Assembly (NCBI RefSeq): GCF_014205295.1
Contig: NZ_JACHNF010000001.1
Location: 248,001 to 312,000, forward strand
DNA: 64,000 nt
Reading direction: 5' to 3'
From: Kribbella solani
Lineage (GTDB): Bacteria > Actinomycetota > Actinomycetes > Propionibacteriales > Kribbellaceae
This document shows, one piece after another, positions 1 through 8,990 of this stretch. The number at the start of each line of letters is the position of its first letter. Positions within the stretch are counted from its first letter, which is position 1. Below the pieces are notes generated by a model. The model did no database searches. It was not told where the DNA came from and worked only from the letters and a program-made list of their open reading frames with translations. Both the position numbers and the translations under genes were made by a program.

Positions 1-43
1 TAGACCGAACCGCGTAACCAGCCCCGGCGTGCTTGACTGGAGT

Positions 44-433
44 ATGGCTAGCTCGGAATCCGGTTCCGGGGTGCCGTTGTCGGCCTCGGAGGAGCGTACG
101 TGGGCGATGGTCGCGCACGTGGGGGTGTTCGTCGCGGCCTGGTTCGCGATGGGTTTCCTGTGTCCGTTGATCGTCTGGCTGGTGTTCCGGGGACGTTCGG
201 AGTTCGTCCGCCGGCATGCGGTCGAGTCACTGAACTTCCAGATCTCGCTGCTGATCTACACCGCGGTCGCGGTCCTGCTGATCCTGATCACCTTCGGTCT
301 CGGGGTGCTGGTGATCGTGCCGCTGATCCTGATCGGCGCGGTCGCCGCGGTGGTGGTGATCGTCCTCGCGACGGTCGCCGCGTCCGACGGCCGCGAGTAC
401 ACCTATCCGCTGACCATCCGCCTGGTGCACTAG
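44..433 (+). CDS. DUF4870 (Tic20-like) small membrane protein
   Basis: A 129-residue protein. A hydrophilic N-terminus of about 20 residues (MASSESGSGV) is followed by a helix with a conserved Trp (ERTWAMVAHVGVF), a hydrophobic stretch ending in a basic FRGRSEFVRRHAVESLNFQ loop, and two further hydrophobic segments. The pattern 'H..ES.NFQIS' is typical of DUF4870 membrane proteins, whose function is unknown. An in-frame GTG lies at position 29, but the ATG at 44 begins a normal DUF4870 N-terminus and is preferred. The gene ends 10 bases before the next start, so the two are probably cotranscribed. The upstream gene lies outside the window. Confidence 0.8.
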   Translation: MASSESGSGVPLSASEERTWAMVAHVGVFVAAWFAMGFLCPLIVWLVFRGRSEFVRRHAVESLNFQISLLIYTAVAVLLILITFGLGVLVIVPLILIGAVAAVVVIVLATVAASDGREYTYPLTIRLVH

Positions 434-443
434 GGTCGGCTCG

Positions 444-1259
444 GTGGAGCTGATCGGGCAGGGGATGGAAGGCGCCGTCTACGACCTCGGTGACGGCACG
501 GTGCGGAAAGTCTGGTTCGACCGGCGGCCGGAGGACGTCCGTCCGCTGCAGGAGTTCCTCGACGAGCTGCCGGAGTTGCCGTTCCGGACGCCACGGATCC
601 GTTCGATCAGCGCCGGTGAGAACGGTCTGGCAGTCAGCGTGGAGGACAAGCTGACCGGCGTGCCACTGCACGAGGCCGGGTTGCCCGAAGAGCAGGCGCT
701 CGACGCGTTCGTAGCAGTAGTAGAAGCACTGCGAACCGTACGACCAGGTGTCGCGAGCAAAGCCCTCCCAATGGTCGGTCAGCCGTTCTGGACAGAGTCC
801 TGGGGCCAGAGCCTCGCCAGTCTGGTACGGCAGCGTGCCGCGACCTCAAAGGTGCATTTCGAACGTGACGTACCTGCCTTCGCCGAGCTACTCGACAATG
901 TGGTCAGTCAGCTCACCGCACTGCCAACAGCCGACCTCAGTGTGGTGCACGGCGACGTGTGCCCGCCCAACCTCCTGATGGACGGCCACCAGGTTGCTGC
1001 CGTCCTGGACTGGGGATTCACGTCCGCGGCCGGCGACAACACCTTCGAGGCATCGCTGGCCGCCGGCTTCTTCGACATGTACGGGCCGGATGCCCGGCGG
1101 CTGGACGACCTCCTGCTCGACCGGTTCGTCCAACTGGGCCACGACCGCGAGCGCATGCACCTGTACCGGCAGGCGTACGCGATCATCACCGCCACCATCT
1201 ACGACGAGAACGCCGGCGACGGCCACTACACCTGGTGCGTCAACCAGCTGACGAGGTGA
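444..1259 (+). CDS. APH-fold small-molecule phosphotransferase
   Basis: A 271-residue protein of the aminoglycoside phosphotransferase/choline kinase superfamily. A glycine-rich ATP loop (ELIGQGMEGAVYDLGDGTVRK) opens the protein, with the Lys of VRKVW as likely ATP ligand. The Brenner-type catalytic motif VVHGDVCPPNLLMDG and the metal-binding VLDWGF follow near residues 165-190. Length suits the family. Start is GTG at 444. The substrate cannot be told from sequence, and antibiotic resistance should not be assumed. The 3' end overlaps the convergent GNAT-Nudix gene by 20 bases. Confidence 0.85.
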   Translation: MELIGQGMEGAVYDLGDGTVRKVWFDRRPEDVRPLQEFLDELPELPFRTPRIRSISAGENGLAVSVEDKLTGVPLHEAGLPEEQALDAFVAVVEALRTVRPGVASKALPMVGQPFWTESWGQSLASLVRQRAATSKVHFERDVPAFAELLDNVVSQLTALPTADLSVVHGDVCPPNLLMDGHQVAAVLDWGFTSAAGDNTFEASLAAGFFDMYGPDARRLDDLLLDRFVQLGHDRERMHLYRQAYAIITATIYDENAGDGHYTWCVNQLTR

Positions 1260-2154
1260 TCGGCGAACCGTTGCTCAGGTTGTGCAGCTGATCCGGCGTG
1301 GCCAGGATCATCGGCAACCGACGGGCATTCAGCGGCGACACCAGCGCGGCCAGCTCATCCGGTGCATGCCAACGTACGTCCTTGATCTCAAAGCCATCCG
1401 GTTGCAGCTGGTCGATCAGCGACGGGTCGTGCACCCCACCGTCGTACAGGATCTCGACTGCGTCACCCCAGCCCTCCCAGCGGGGCAGCCAGTCGATGGC
1501 CAGTACGCCCAGCAGCGGCAGCGCCGTACCGAGCTCTTCTTCCATCTCCCGGGTCGCACCGGTTGCCGGGTCCTCATCCGGCTCGACCACACCACCCGGT
1601 AGCTCCAGATCCTTCTTGTAGCTCACCTGGCAGAGCAGTACGCGGCCGCCGGTGTCTCGTACGACCACGTGGGCGATCACGCGCTTCTTTGGCAACACTG
1701 AGTCCATCAGTGCGGTCCAGCCGGTCACTGTGTCCGGGCGCGGGTCGCCGGGGCGCATTCCGTACACCGCCACGTCGCGGCGCTCGCCGTCCACCAGCGC
1801 GGCGCCGCGCAGTACACCCTCCCGGCGGAAACCGGACCGGATCGCCACACGGGCGGACGAGTGCAGCTCCGGGTCCACTTCTACCTGCAGCCGCTCCAGG
1901 CCGAGCTGACCGAACGCGTACTCCGCTACCAGCCGCAGTGCTTGCTGGGCGGCCCCTGGACCGCCCTCGAGCGCCCAGGTGACCAGCCCGGTACCGGGCG
2001 ACGTCCGGCGTACCTCAACCGTGCCGATCGACTCGCGTAGCCCAGTCGAGTCGACCACCTCGTGGTGCTCCACGGAGAAGCTCGTCACTTGCCCGTTCGG
2101 CTGCGAAGGCTGCAGCGTCAGTTCACCATCTGACAGCGGTTGTGCGGCGGTCAC
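1240..2154 (-). CDS. GNAT acetyltransferase-Nudix hydrolase fusion
   Basis: A 304-residue two-domain protein. Residues about 20-150 resemble a RimJ/RimL-type GNAT domain: a beta-strand core, then EYAFGQLGLERLQVEVDPE and the acetyl-CoA-region helix SSARVAIRSGFRREGVLRG. Residues about 175-300 form a Nudix hydrolase with an intact Nudix box (G-x5-E-x7-REMEEELG around GGVVEPDEDPATGATREM). The GTG at 2154 is chosen because it begins just after the glgB stop (10-base gap); an upstream start would run into glgB. It is the last gene of the treS-mak-glgB-like transcript. Substrates of both domains are unknown. Confidence 0.8.
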   Translation of the reverse strand: MTAAQPLSDGELTLQPSQPNGQVTSFSVEHHEVVDSTGLRESIGTVEVRRTSPGTGLVTWALEGGPGAAQQALRLVAEYAFGQLGLERLQVEVDPELHSSARVAIRSGFRREGVLRGAALVDGERRDVAVYGMRPGDPRPDTVTGWTALMDSVLPKKRVIAHVVVRDTGGRVLLCQVSYKKDLELPGGVVEPDEDPATGATREMEEELGTALPLLGVLAIDWLPRWEGWGDAVEILYDGGVHDPSLIDQLQPDGFEIKDVRWHAPDELAALVSPLNARRLPMILATPDQLHNLSNGSPITSSAG

Positions 2155-2164
2155 GCCGTGAACG

Positions 2165-4393
2165 CTACCCGGTGAAGCGCAGGTACACCGTCGCCAGGGG
2201 TGGCACGGACAACTCGGCACTGGTCTCCATGCCGTGCCACGCCGGTCCGTCAGCCTCCACGGCGCCGTAGTTGCCCACCCCGGAGCCGCCGTACGTGTCG
2301 GCGTCGGTGTTGACCGCCTCCTCCCAGCTTCCCGCGTACGGCAGGCCGAGCCGGTAGCCGTGGTGGGGGAGCGCGGAGAAGTTCGTGACGCAGGCGACGG
2401 CCGGTGCGCCGTCGTCGCCGTACCGGACGAAGGAGAACACGTTGTTGCCGGCGTCGTTCGCGTCGATCCAGCTGAACTTGTCCGCGTCGTGATCAGTACG
2501 CCAGAACGCCGGATTGTCCTTGTAGACCGTGTTCAGGTCGCGGACCAGCTGCTGCAGACCCTGGTGGTCGCTGTGGTCCAGCAGCCACCAGTCCAGCTCG
2601 CCCTTCTCCGACCACTCCGACTCCTGGCCGAACTCACAGCCCATGAACAGCAGCTGCTTACCCGGATGCGCCCACATCATCGCCAGGTAGGCACGCAGGT
2701 TCGCCAGCTGCTGCCAGCGGTCACCGGGCATCTTGCGCAGCAGTGAGCCCTTGCCGTGCACCACCTCGTCATGCGACAGCGGCAGCACGAAGTTCTCCGA
2801 GTACGCGTACATCATCGAGAACGTCAGCTCGTGGTGGTGGAACTGCCGATGCACCGGCTCGTGCTCCAAATAGCGGAGCGAGTCGTTCATCCAGCCCATG
2901 TTCCACTTGAAGCCGAAGCCGAGACCGCCCAGATGCGTGGCCCGGGTGACGCCCGGCCAGGACGTCGACTCCTCGGCCACCGTGATCACGCCCGGGACGC
3001 GCTTGTAGAGCGTCGCGTTCATCTCCTGCAGGAACGAGACGGCCTCCAGGTTCTCCCGGCCGCCGTACTGGTTCGGCACCCACTGGCCGTCCGGACGGGA
3101 GTAGTCCAGGTACAGCATCGAGGCGACCGCGTCCACGCGCAGACCGTCGATGTGGAACTCCTCGGCCCAGTAGATCGCGTTCGCGACCAGGAAGTTCCGC
3201 ACCTGCGGACGGCCGAAGTCGAACACCAGCGTGCCCCAGTCCGGCTGCTCGCCGCGGCGCGGGTCCGGGTGCTCGTACAGCGGGGTGCCGTCGAAGCGGG
3301 CCAGCGCCCAGGCGTCCTTCGGGAAGTGCGCCGGCACCCAGTCGACGATCACGCCGATCCCGGCCTGGTGCAGCCGGTCGACCAGGTACCGGAAGTCGTC
3401 CGGGTCGCCGAAGCGGGACGTCGGCGCGAAGTACGACGTCACCTGGTACCCCCAGGAGCCGCCGAACGGGTGCTCCATCACCGGCATCAGCTCGACGTGC
3501 GTGAAGCCAAGATCGTTGACGTACGCAACGAGTTCGCCGGCCAGCTCGCGATAGGTCCGGCCCTTCCGCCAGGACCCGAGATGCACTTCGTACACGCTCA
3601 TCGGTTCGGCGTACGCCTGCGCCTCGGCCCGGTGCTCCAGCCAGGCGGCGTCGTCCCACGCGTACGTGGACTCGTGCACCACCGAAGCGTTCGCCGGGGG
3701 AGTCTCCGCCAGGTTGGCCATCGGGTCGGCCTTCTGCCGCCAGACGCCGTCCCGGCCGCAGATGTCGAACTTGTACCGGGTTCCCGGCCCGACGCCGGGC
3801 ACGAACAGCTCCCACACGCCGGAGCCGCCGAGCGAACGCATCGGATGCGCGCGGCCGTCCCAGAAGTTGAAGTCGGCGGTCAGCCGGATACCCTGCGCGT
3901 TCGGCGCCCAGACCGCGAACGACGTCCCGGTGACGAGGCCGGCCGGGCCGTCGTAACGCCGCACGTGCGCGCCGAGCACGGTCCACAGCTGCTCGTGCCG
4001 GCCCTCGCCGATCAGGTGCAGGTCGACCTCGCCGAGGGACGGAAGATAGCGGTACGGGTCGTCGAGCTCGGCCGCCGGCCCGTCGGTGTACGTCACCTCG
4101 AGGCGATAGTCGGGCACCTTGTCGAGGTCCAGCACACCGACCCAGACACCCTCGTACTCGTGCCGCAGGTCCAGCCGGCCACCGTCGTACAGCACCGTGA
4201 CCGACTTCGCGAACGGCCGCAGCACCCGCACCGTCACGCCGTGCTCGCCCAGATGCGGCCCGAGCACCTGGTGCGGATCGTGGAACGTGCCGGCCACCAA
4301 CCGCTCCAGCGCCGTCCGGTCCACCGGGACCGCGGTCACCACCGGCTCGTCGGCGGGCACCGGCGGCGCCTCGAAAGCTTCGCGCTCACCCAT
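2165..4393 (-). CDS. glgB: 1,4-alpha-glucan branching enzyme GlgB
   Basis: A 742-residue GH13 branching enzyme that makes alpha-1,6 branches in glycogen-type glucan. The N-terminal part carries a duplicated CBM48-like module ([17 protein letters not shown], then [21 protein letters not shown]). The GH13 barrel shows [22 protein letters not shown], the nucleophile region [12 protein letters not shown] (Asp about 421), the acid/base ITVAEEST (Glu about 474) and [14 protein letters not shown]. Length is normal for actinobacterial GlgB. It lies 13 bases downstream of mak on the same strand. It completes the GlgE pathway with treS, mak and glgE. Confidence 0.97.
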   Translation of the reverse strand: MGEREAFEAPPVPADEPVVTAVPVDRTALERLVAGTFHDPHQVLGPHLGEHGVTVRVLRPFAKSVTVLYDGGRLDLRHEYEGVWVGVLDLDKVPDYRLEVTYTDGPAAELDDPYRYLPSLGEVDLHLIGEGRHEQLWTVLGAHVRRYDGPAGLVTGTSFAVWAPNAQGIRLTADFNFWDGRAHPMRSLGGSGVWELFVPGVGPGTRYKFDICGRDGVWRQKADPMANLAETPPANASVVHESTYAWDDAAWLEHRAEAQAYAEPMSVYEVHLGSWRKGRTYRELAGELVAYVNDLGFTHVELMPVMEHPFGGSWGYQVTSYFAPTSRFGDPDDFRYLVDRLHQAGIGVIVDWVPAHFPKDAWALARFDGTPLYEHPDPRRGEQPDWGTLVFDFGRPQVRNFLVANAIYWAEEFHIDGLRVDAVASMLYLDYSRPDGQWVPNQYGGRENLEAVSFLQEMNATLYKRVPGVITVAEESTSWPGVTRATHLGGLGFGFKWNMGWMNDSLRYLEHEPVHRQFHHHELTFSMMYAYSENFVLPLSHDEVVHGKGSLLRKMPGDRWQQLANLRAYLAMMWAHPGKQLLFMGCEFGQESEWSEKGELDWWLLDHSDHQGLQQLVRDLNTVYKDNPAFWRTDHDADKFSWIDANDAGNNVFSFVRYGDDGAPAVACVTNFSALPHHGYRLGLPYAGSWEEAVNTDADTYGGSGVGNYGAVEADGPAWHGMETSAELSVPPLATVYLRFTG

Positions 4394-4406
4394 CGAAAAC
4401 CTCCTG

Positions 4407-5819
4407 CTACTGCTCGGCCAGCTGTGCGGCGGCGGACAGCGGAATCGGTAGCCAACTGGGCCGGTTGCGGGCCTCGTACAGCACCTCGTAGATCACCTTG
4501 TCGGCAAGGAACGCGTTCATCAGTACCTGCTGCCGCCGCGGATCGCTGCCCGCGACCTCGGCGTACCCGTCCAGGAACGCACGCTGATTGCGGGCCGCCC
4601 ACTCGGCCGCGCGGTAGGCGATCTGCTGATCGCCCAGGTGATCCGCGAGCAGTGACCGGGCCGCGTAGTCGAACGACCGGAGCATGCCGGCCAGGTCCTT
4701 CACCGGGGTGTCCAGCGCGCGCCGCTCGATCAGCGGCTTGGCCGGCTCACCCTCGAAGTCGATCAGCTTCCAGCCTTCGATCGTGCGCAGCACCTGACCG
4801 AGGTGGAAGTCACCGTGAATCCGCTGCACCGTGACCGGCTGCCCGTACCCGGCGAGCGCGTCGAACGCCCGCGCCAGCCCGGCCGCGTACGGACCGAGCT
4901 CCGGGATCGCGGCCGACGCGGCGTCGAGCCGGCGGCGCATCGCGTTCGCGTGCTCGACCAGCTTGGCCGGCTCCCAGATGTCGGTACCGAGTGCCTTCGC
5001 CAGCTCCGAGTGCACCTGCGCGGTGCTCGCGCCCAGCCGGTGCGACTCGGCGGCGAAATCACCGCCGACCTCCTCGGCATGCAGATCCGCCTCGGCGTAC
5101 AGGTCACGTACCGAAGAAGTGGCGAACGACCAGCCGTCGGTCGCGTTCCGCTGAAAGGCGGTGAGCATCGCCAGCTCGCCCTGATCGGTGCCACCGCCCG
5201 CGCGCGGCCACCTGCCGCGCGCGGAACCCAGCACCTCCGGGACCAGCTCGGACCCCGCCTCGGTGAGCGCCGACTCGATCTCGACCCCCGGGTTGCTCCC
5301 GGGCTCGAGCCGGCGGAACACCTTGAGCAGCGCCACGTCGCCGAACACCAGCGACGTGTTGCTCTGCTCGACCGTCAGCACCAGGGACTGCGCGTCCTCC
5401 GGTACCTCGACGGACCGATCCGGCGCCTGGACCGGCTGGAACTCCAGCCCGTCCAGCTGCCGGCCGTTCGTGATCGCGTCCAGCCAGTACGGCGTCGCTT
5501 CCTTGTCGTGCAGCGCGTCGTACACCCAGACCTCGGTGTCGCCGAGGTCCGGTTCGATCCATTCGCCGACCAGCGCGTGGCCGAGGTTTTCGACCGGCGC
5601 GCGGTGGTAGCTGATCGGCAGTTGGTACACCCGGATCGGGGAATCCGCCCCGGGTGGACCCGAACAGTAGACGAACCCGATCCGGACCGCCGGCCAGGCG
5701 TCCGCGTCCGACAGCCACACCGAGGTGGCCACCGCTTCGACGTGGACGTCGTGTCCCTTCTCCCCGAACCACCTCTGGCTCGCGCAGAAGGACTGGACCT
5801 GGTCCAGATGGGAAGTCAC
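4407..5819 (-). CDS. mak: maltokinase (TreS partner)
   Basis: A 470-residue maltokinase (Pep2/Mak), ATP-dependent, making maltose-1-phosphate for GlgE. The N-terminal cap shows the family signature [14 protein letters not shown], and the kinase core has the APH catalytic segment [12 protein letters not shown] and the metal-binding LIDFEGEP. The GTG start at 5819 directly abuts the treS stop (TAA at 5820-5822), with a GGAGAG ribosome-binding site inside the end of treS, so translation is probably coupled. TreS and Mak form a complex or a fusion in other actinobacteria; here they are separate polypeptides. Confidence 0.96.
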   Translation of the reverse strand: MTSHLDQVQSFCASQRWFGEKGHDVHVEAVATSVWLSDADAWPAVRIGFVYCSGPPGADSPIRVYQLPISYHRAPVENLGHALVGEWIEPDLGDTEVWVYDALHDKEATPYWLDAITNGRQLDGLEFQPVQAPDRSVEVPEDAQSLVLTVEQSNTSLVFGDVALLKVFRRLEPGSNPGVEIESALTEAGSELVPEVLGSARGRWPRAGGGTDQGELAMLTAFQRNATDGWSFATSSVRDLYAEADLHAEEVGGDFAAESHRLGASTAQVHSELAKALGTDIWEPAKLVEHANAMRRRLDAASAAIPELGPYAAGLARAFDALAGYGQPVTVQRIHGDFHLGQVLRTIEGWKLIDFEGEPAKPLIERRALDTPVKDLAGMLRSFDYAARSLLADHLGDQQIAYRAAEWAARNQRAFLDGYAEVAGSDPRRQQVLMNAFLADKVIYEVLYEARNRPSWLPIPLSAAAQLAEQ

Positions 5820-7529
5820 TTAAATGCTCTCCTCGTGGTCTTCCGGCTTCGCCACCGGGAGCCGGAACCAGTAGAAACCGTGGGCGCCGAGGGTCAGAAG
5901 GTAGGGCAACTCACCGATGGTGGGGAAGTGCACGCCGCCGAGCAGTTCGACCGGCTCGACGCCCTGCCACTGCCGCAGATCCAGCTCGATCGGCTGCGGG
6001 AAGCGGGACAGGTTGTTGACGCACAGCACCACGTCGTCGCCGAACTCACGGACGTACGACAGGACGCTCGGGTTGGAGCCGCCCAGATCGGTGAAGGTGC
6101 CCATCCCGAAGCAGGGGTGCTGCTTGCGGGTCTGGATCATCCGCCGGGTCCAGTGCAGCAACGACGAGGCGTTCTCCATCTCGGCCTCGACATTGACCGC
6201 CTGGTACCCGTACACCGGGTCCATGATCACCGGCAGGCTGAGCTTGCCGGGGGTGGCGGTCGAGAACGACGCGTTCCGGTCCGGCGACCACTGCATCGGC
6301 GTCCGGACCCCGTCCCGGTCACCGAGCCAGATGTTGTCGCCCATTCCGATCTCGTCGCCGTAGTACAGGATCGGGGAGCCGGGCAGGCTGAGCAGCAGCG
6401 CGGTGAACAGCTCCATCTTGTTCACGTCGTTGTCCAGCAGCGGTGCCAGCCGGCGGCGGATGCCGATGTTCGCCTTCATCCGCGGGTCCTGCGCGTACTC
6501 GCCCCACATGTAGTCGCGGTCCTCGTCGCTGACCATCTCGAGGGTGAGCTCGTCGTGGTTGCGCAGGAAGATGCCCCACTGACAGGTGTCCGGGATCGCC
6601 GGGGTCTGGGCCAGGATCTCCGAGATCGGGAAGCGCGACTCCCGGCGGACGCCCATGAAGATGCGCGGCATCACCGGGAAGTGGAACGCCATCTGGCACT
6701 CGTCACCACCGGAGTCGCGGTCGCCGAAGTACTCGACCACGTCGGCCGGCCACTGGTTCGCCTCGCAGAGCAGGACGCGGTCCTCGTAGTTCGCGTCCAC
6801 CTCCTTGCGGACCCGCTTCAGGAACTCGTGCGTCCGCGGCAGGTTCTCGCAGTTCGTCCCGTCGGTCTCGAACAGGTACGGGACCGCGTCCAGCCGGAAA
6901 CCGTCCACGCCGAGATCCAGCCAGAACTTCAGCGCCTCGACGATCGCGTCGCCGACGGCCGGGTTCTCGAAGTTCAGGTCCGGCTGGTTGGAGTAGAACC
7001 GGTGCCAGAAGTACTGACCGCGAACCGGATCCCAGGTCCAGTTCGAGGCCTCGGTGTCGACGAAGATGATCCGGGCGTCGGAGTACTGGTCGTCGGTGTC
7101 GGACCAGACGTAGAAGTCGCCGTACGGCCCCTCGGGATCTTCCCGGGACGCCTGGAACCAGGGGTGCTGGTCGGACGTGTGGTTCATCACGAAGTCGACG
7201 ATGATCCGGATGCCACGCGCGTGCGCGGCTTCCATCAGCGCGGCGAAGTCGGCGATCGTGCCGACCTCGGTCATCACGCCGGTGTAGTCGGAGATGTCGT
7301 AGCCACCGTCACGCAGCGGTGACGGCTGGAACGGCGGCAACCAGAGGCAGTCGACCCCCAGCCACTCGAGATAGTCGAGTTTCTCCGTCAGGCCTTGCAG
7401 GTCGCCGATGCCGTCGGCGTTCGAGTCCTTGAAGGACCGCACGAGGACCTCGTAGAAGACGGCCCGCTTGAACCACAGCGGGTCACTCTTCGTCAGTCCG
7501 TGGTGCTGCTCCGGCAGCATGTCGGTCAC
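5820..7529 (-). CDS. treS: trehalose synthase / maltose alpha-D-glucosyltransferase TreS
   Basis: A 569-residue GH13 enzyme that interconverts trehalose and maltose. Motifs include DPLWFKRAVFYEVLVRSFKDSN, the calcium/barrel segments DFVMNHTSDQHPWFQ, the nucleophile GFRLDAVPYLFE (Asp about 214), the acid/base LLCEANQWP (Glu about 256) and FLRNHDELTLEM. The reading frame extends upstream to 7772, but that part has no family similarity. The GTG at 7529 has GGAGG five bases upstream and gives a normal-length protein; an ATG four codons earlier (7541) is the alternative. First gene of the treS-mak-glgB-GNAT/Nudix set. Confidence 0.96.
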   Translation of the reverse strand: MTDMLPEQHHGLTKSDPLWFKRAVFYEVLVRSFKDSNADGIGDLQGLTEKLDYLEWLGVDCLWLPPFQPSPLRDGGYDISDYTGVMTEVGTIADFAALMEAAHARGIRIIVDFVMNHTSDQHPWFQASREDPEGPYGDFYVWSDTDDQYSDARIIFVDTEASNWTWDPVRGQYFWHRFYSNQPDLNFENPAVGDAIVEALKFWLDLGVDGFRLDAVPYLFETDGTNCENLPRTHEFLKRVRKEVDANYEDRVLLCEANQWPADVVEYFGDRDSGGDECQMAFHFPVMPRIFMGVRRESRFPISEILAQTPAIPDTCQWGIFLRNHDELTLEMVSDEDRDYMWGEYAQDPRMKANIGIRRRLAPLLDNDVNKMELFTALLLSLPGSPILYYGDEIGMGDNIWLGDRDGVRTPMQWSPDRNASFSTATPGKLSLPVIMDPVYGYQAVNVEAEMENASSLLHWTRRMIQTRKQHPCFGMGTFTDLGGSNPSVLSYVREFGDDVVLCVNNLSRFPQPIELDLRQWQGVEPVELLGGVHFPTIGELPYLLTLGAHGFYWFRLPVAKPEDHEESI

Positions 7530-7814
7530 GCTCACCTCCATCGGTGTCTCCAAACCTAGCGGTACTGCGGCTTGTTCAACGGCTCGCCGCCACGACGTGA
7601 CGACGGGTGGGATGGACCCGCCGGACCCCTGCGGCTTCAGGTACCCCGTTGCGGCGTACTCAAAAGAAGCCCGGGCCGGCCCGATCGGCTCCGGTACGTG
7701 ATGACGCCGTGCGATGGACGGTCCGCGACGGCGTTCGGACAAAGTGTGACGGGACTTCACCTGTACAAGCAAATAGGGGCCGGATCGCCCTATCCGGCAG
7801 GGGTCACGGGGCAG
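7530..7814. other. intergenic region upstream of treS
   Basis: 285 bases that must contain the promoter of the treS operon. I see no convincing -35/-10 pair, no long hairpin and no credible additional gene. ORFs through it are spurious by codon composition. Confidence 0.5.
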
Positions 7815-8036
7815 TCACCGGCGCGTTCGCTCGTCTCTGTCCCGGCTCGGTTGTTGTCCGTTCGTGCGTCTTCCACCGGCGCGTCGCCTGGCCCTGCGCG
7901 GATCGACCGCTCCTCTGGCATCAGCTTGGCCGGCGGTCACCTCTTTCGGGGTGAGTTCCTTCGGCACCTCGTTCGCCGGGATGATCCGGTCCGGTACCAG
8001 GGGCTTCGGGTCGCCCTGCTCGTCGTCGGTGGCCAC
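7815..8036 (-). CDS. small hypothetical protein, doubtful
   Basis: A 73-residue frame starting GTG three bases after the stop of the HicB-like gene, so it could be translationally coupled. The first 35 or so codons (MATDDEQGDPKPLVPD...) have the G/C-ending codons expected of a real gene. The rest switches to Arg-rich sequence with AGA, GGA and CAA codons, which looks non-coding. It has no HicA-type dsRNA-binding toxin motif. It may be a degenerate or truncated gene. No function can be given. Confidence 0.35.
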   Translation of the reverse strand: MATDDEQGDPKPLVPDRIIPANEVPKELTPKEVTAGQADARGAVDPRRARRRAGGRRTNGQQPSRDRDERTRR

Positions 8037-8039
8037 GGT

Positions 8040-8249
8040 TTACGGGGCCTCGACGGTGACCACGAGCTGTTCCGGCACGCCCACCTCGGCCGCGAGGGTG
8101 ACGATCGCGGCGCGCAGGTCCTCGAGCGCGGCCTCGCGGGTCTCGCCCTCGCCGTTGGCGAAGGCGTCCGGGGTGAGGGCCGCCTCGGCGGTCCAGACGC
8201 CGTCCTCGTCCTGCTCGACGAGGAAGGGAACATGAATCTCGCGTCGCAC
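8040..8249 (-). CDS. HicB-like antitoxin-type protein (orphan)
   Basis: A 69-residue protein with the HicB partial RNase H-like fold pattern. A first strand (IHVPFLVEQDEDGVWTAEAAL) is followed by the proline turn TPDAFANGEGETREAALEDLRAAI, the typical HicB G-x-T-x-E-A helix. The C-terminal DNA-binding domain of full HicB antitoxins is absent, and no HicA toxin is adjacent. It may be a solitary HicB-domain regulator or a relic of a toxin-antitoxin pair. Confidence 0.7.
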   Translation of the reverse strand: MRREIHVPFLVEQDEDGVWTAEAALTPDAFANGEGETREAALEDLRAAIVTLAAEVGVPEQLVVTVEAP

Positions 8250-8337
8250 TCCGCCTCCGGGTGTTTGCGTCGGTCCCGCGATCGTAGAACCCGGACTGGG
8301 TCATCACCGTGGCCCGACCACGGGATGGACCAGGGAT

Positions 8338-8877
8338 CTAGTCGCGCGGGTTCGCGGACTTGCGCGGGCGGCGGGTGTACTTGGTGAAACCGGCGCGTTC
8401 GGCGTCGGCCTCGGTGCGGAACCAGACCTCGGGTTTGGTCCGGCCGTAGTACGGCGAGTCGGGGGTGTGGAACAGCATCGACTGCGCGTTGCCCTTGATG
8501 GTGAAGCCGTCCGGCGGTCCCTGATGCGGCACCGCGTCGGCCGAGCCCTCACCGTACCGTCCAGGCGGCACCGCGGCCGGTACCTCCACCTCACTGCGTG
8601 GCGGTGTCGCGTCCCCGTCGTACTCGAACAGCGTCGGCTCGACCGCGTCCGTTCTGACGTCCATCACCCGCGAGAACACCGGACCAGGTTCCGCCGGGTG
8701 TTCATGGTGTTGTTCGGTAGTGCCGGCGCCTACCAGTACTGGCTCGCGTACTTCTTCTTCCACCGGCGGTGCAGCGAGTGCCGGGCGGCGGCGGTCCAGC
8801 AAGAACCACGTGATCGCCGCGCCGAGTGCGAAGGCGAGCAGGGACCACGGCCAGTTGTTTCGTAGCAGCCAGCTCAT
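8338..8877 (-). CDS. arfC: ArfC-like membrane protein with C-terminal sunset domain
   Basis: A 179-residue protein with one N-terminal transmembrane helix (WPWSLLAFALGAAITWFLL), an acidic/proline-rich linker of about 90 residues, and a C-terminal sunset-type motif (IKGNAQSMLFHTPDSPYYG, then PEVWFRTEADAERAGF). That arrangement matches mycobacterial ArfC (Rv0901 type). The ATG at 8877 is chosen because it overlaps the stop of the 37-codon gene upstream (TGATG) and places the helix at the N-terminus. Third gene of an arfABC-like operon. In mycobacteria the operon is linked to ammonia release during acid adaptation; that role here is inferred. Confidence 0.75.
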   Translation of the reverse strand: MSWLLRNNWPWSLLAFALGAAITWFLLDRRRPALAAPPVEEEVREPVLVGAGTTEQHHEHPAEPGPVFSRVMDVRTDAVEPTLFEYDGDATPPRSEVEVPAAVPPGRYGEGSADAVPHQGPPDGFTIKGNAQSMLFHTPDSPYYGRTKPEVWFRTEADAERAGFTKYTRRPRKSANPRD

Positions 8878-8990
8878 CAGCGCGCTCCTCCCGGCGTCCG
8901 TACGAGTCTGTGTACCAGCCACGCGGCCGCACTGCCCAGCACGAACGCGGCGAGCAGCAGAATCCAGGTCTGGGCGATCAGCCAGCTCAT
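8877..8990 (-). CDS. arfB: ArfB-like 37-residue membrane peptide
   Basis: A very short gene between the OmpA-like and sunset-domain genes. It starts with ATG at 8990, the base next to the arfA-like stop (8991-8993), and its TGA overlaps the next ATG by one base. It encodes MSWLIAQTW, then a hydrophobic helix (ILLLAAFVLGSAAAWLV) and a basic tail ending GGAR. The protein downstream also begins MSWLL and carries a similar N-terminal helix. M. tuberculosis arfB (about 50 residues) sits in the same position between arfA and arfC, which supports a real gene. Confidence 0.7.
   Translation of the reverse strand: MSWLIAQTWILLLAAFVLGSAAAWLVHRLVRTPGGAR

Noticed and set aside
444-1259. aminoglycoside resistance gene
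   Set aside because: The APH fold is shared by many metabolic kinases, and nothing in the context or motifs indicates a drug substrate.
2756-4834. 692-codon plus-strand frame antisense to glgB
   Set aside because: No motif; fully explained by GC bias over glgB.
4803-7322. 839-codon plus-strand frame antisense to mak and treS
   Set aside because: Spans two genuine genes on the opposite strand; composition is typical of GC-driven antisense frames.
7815-8036. HicA toxin partner of the HicB-like gene
   Set aside because: HicA has a short dsRBD-like fold with a G-S-H-x-x-F/Y motif; none is present.
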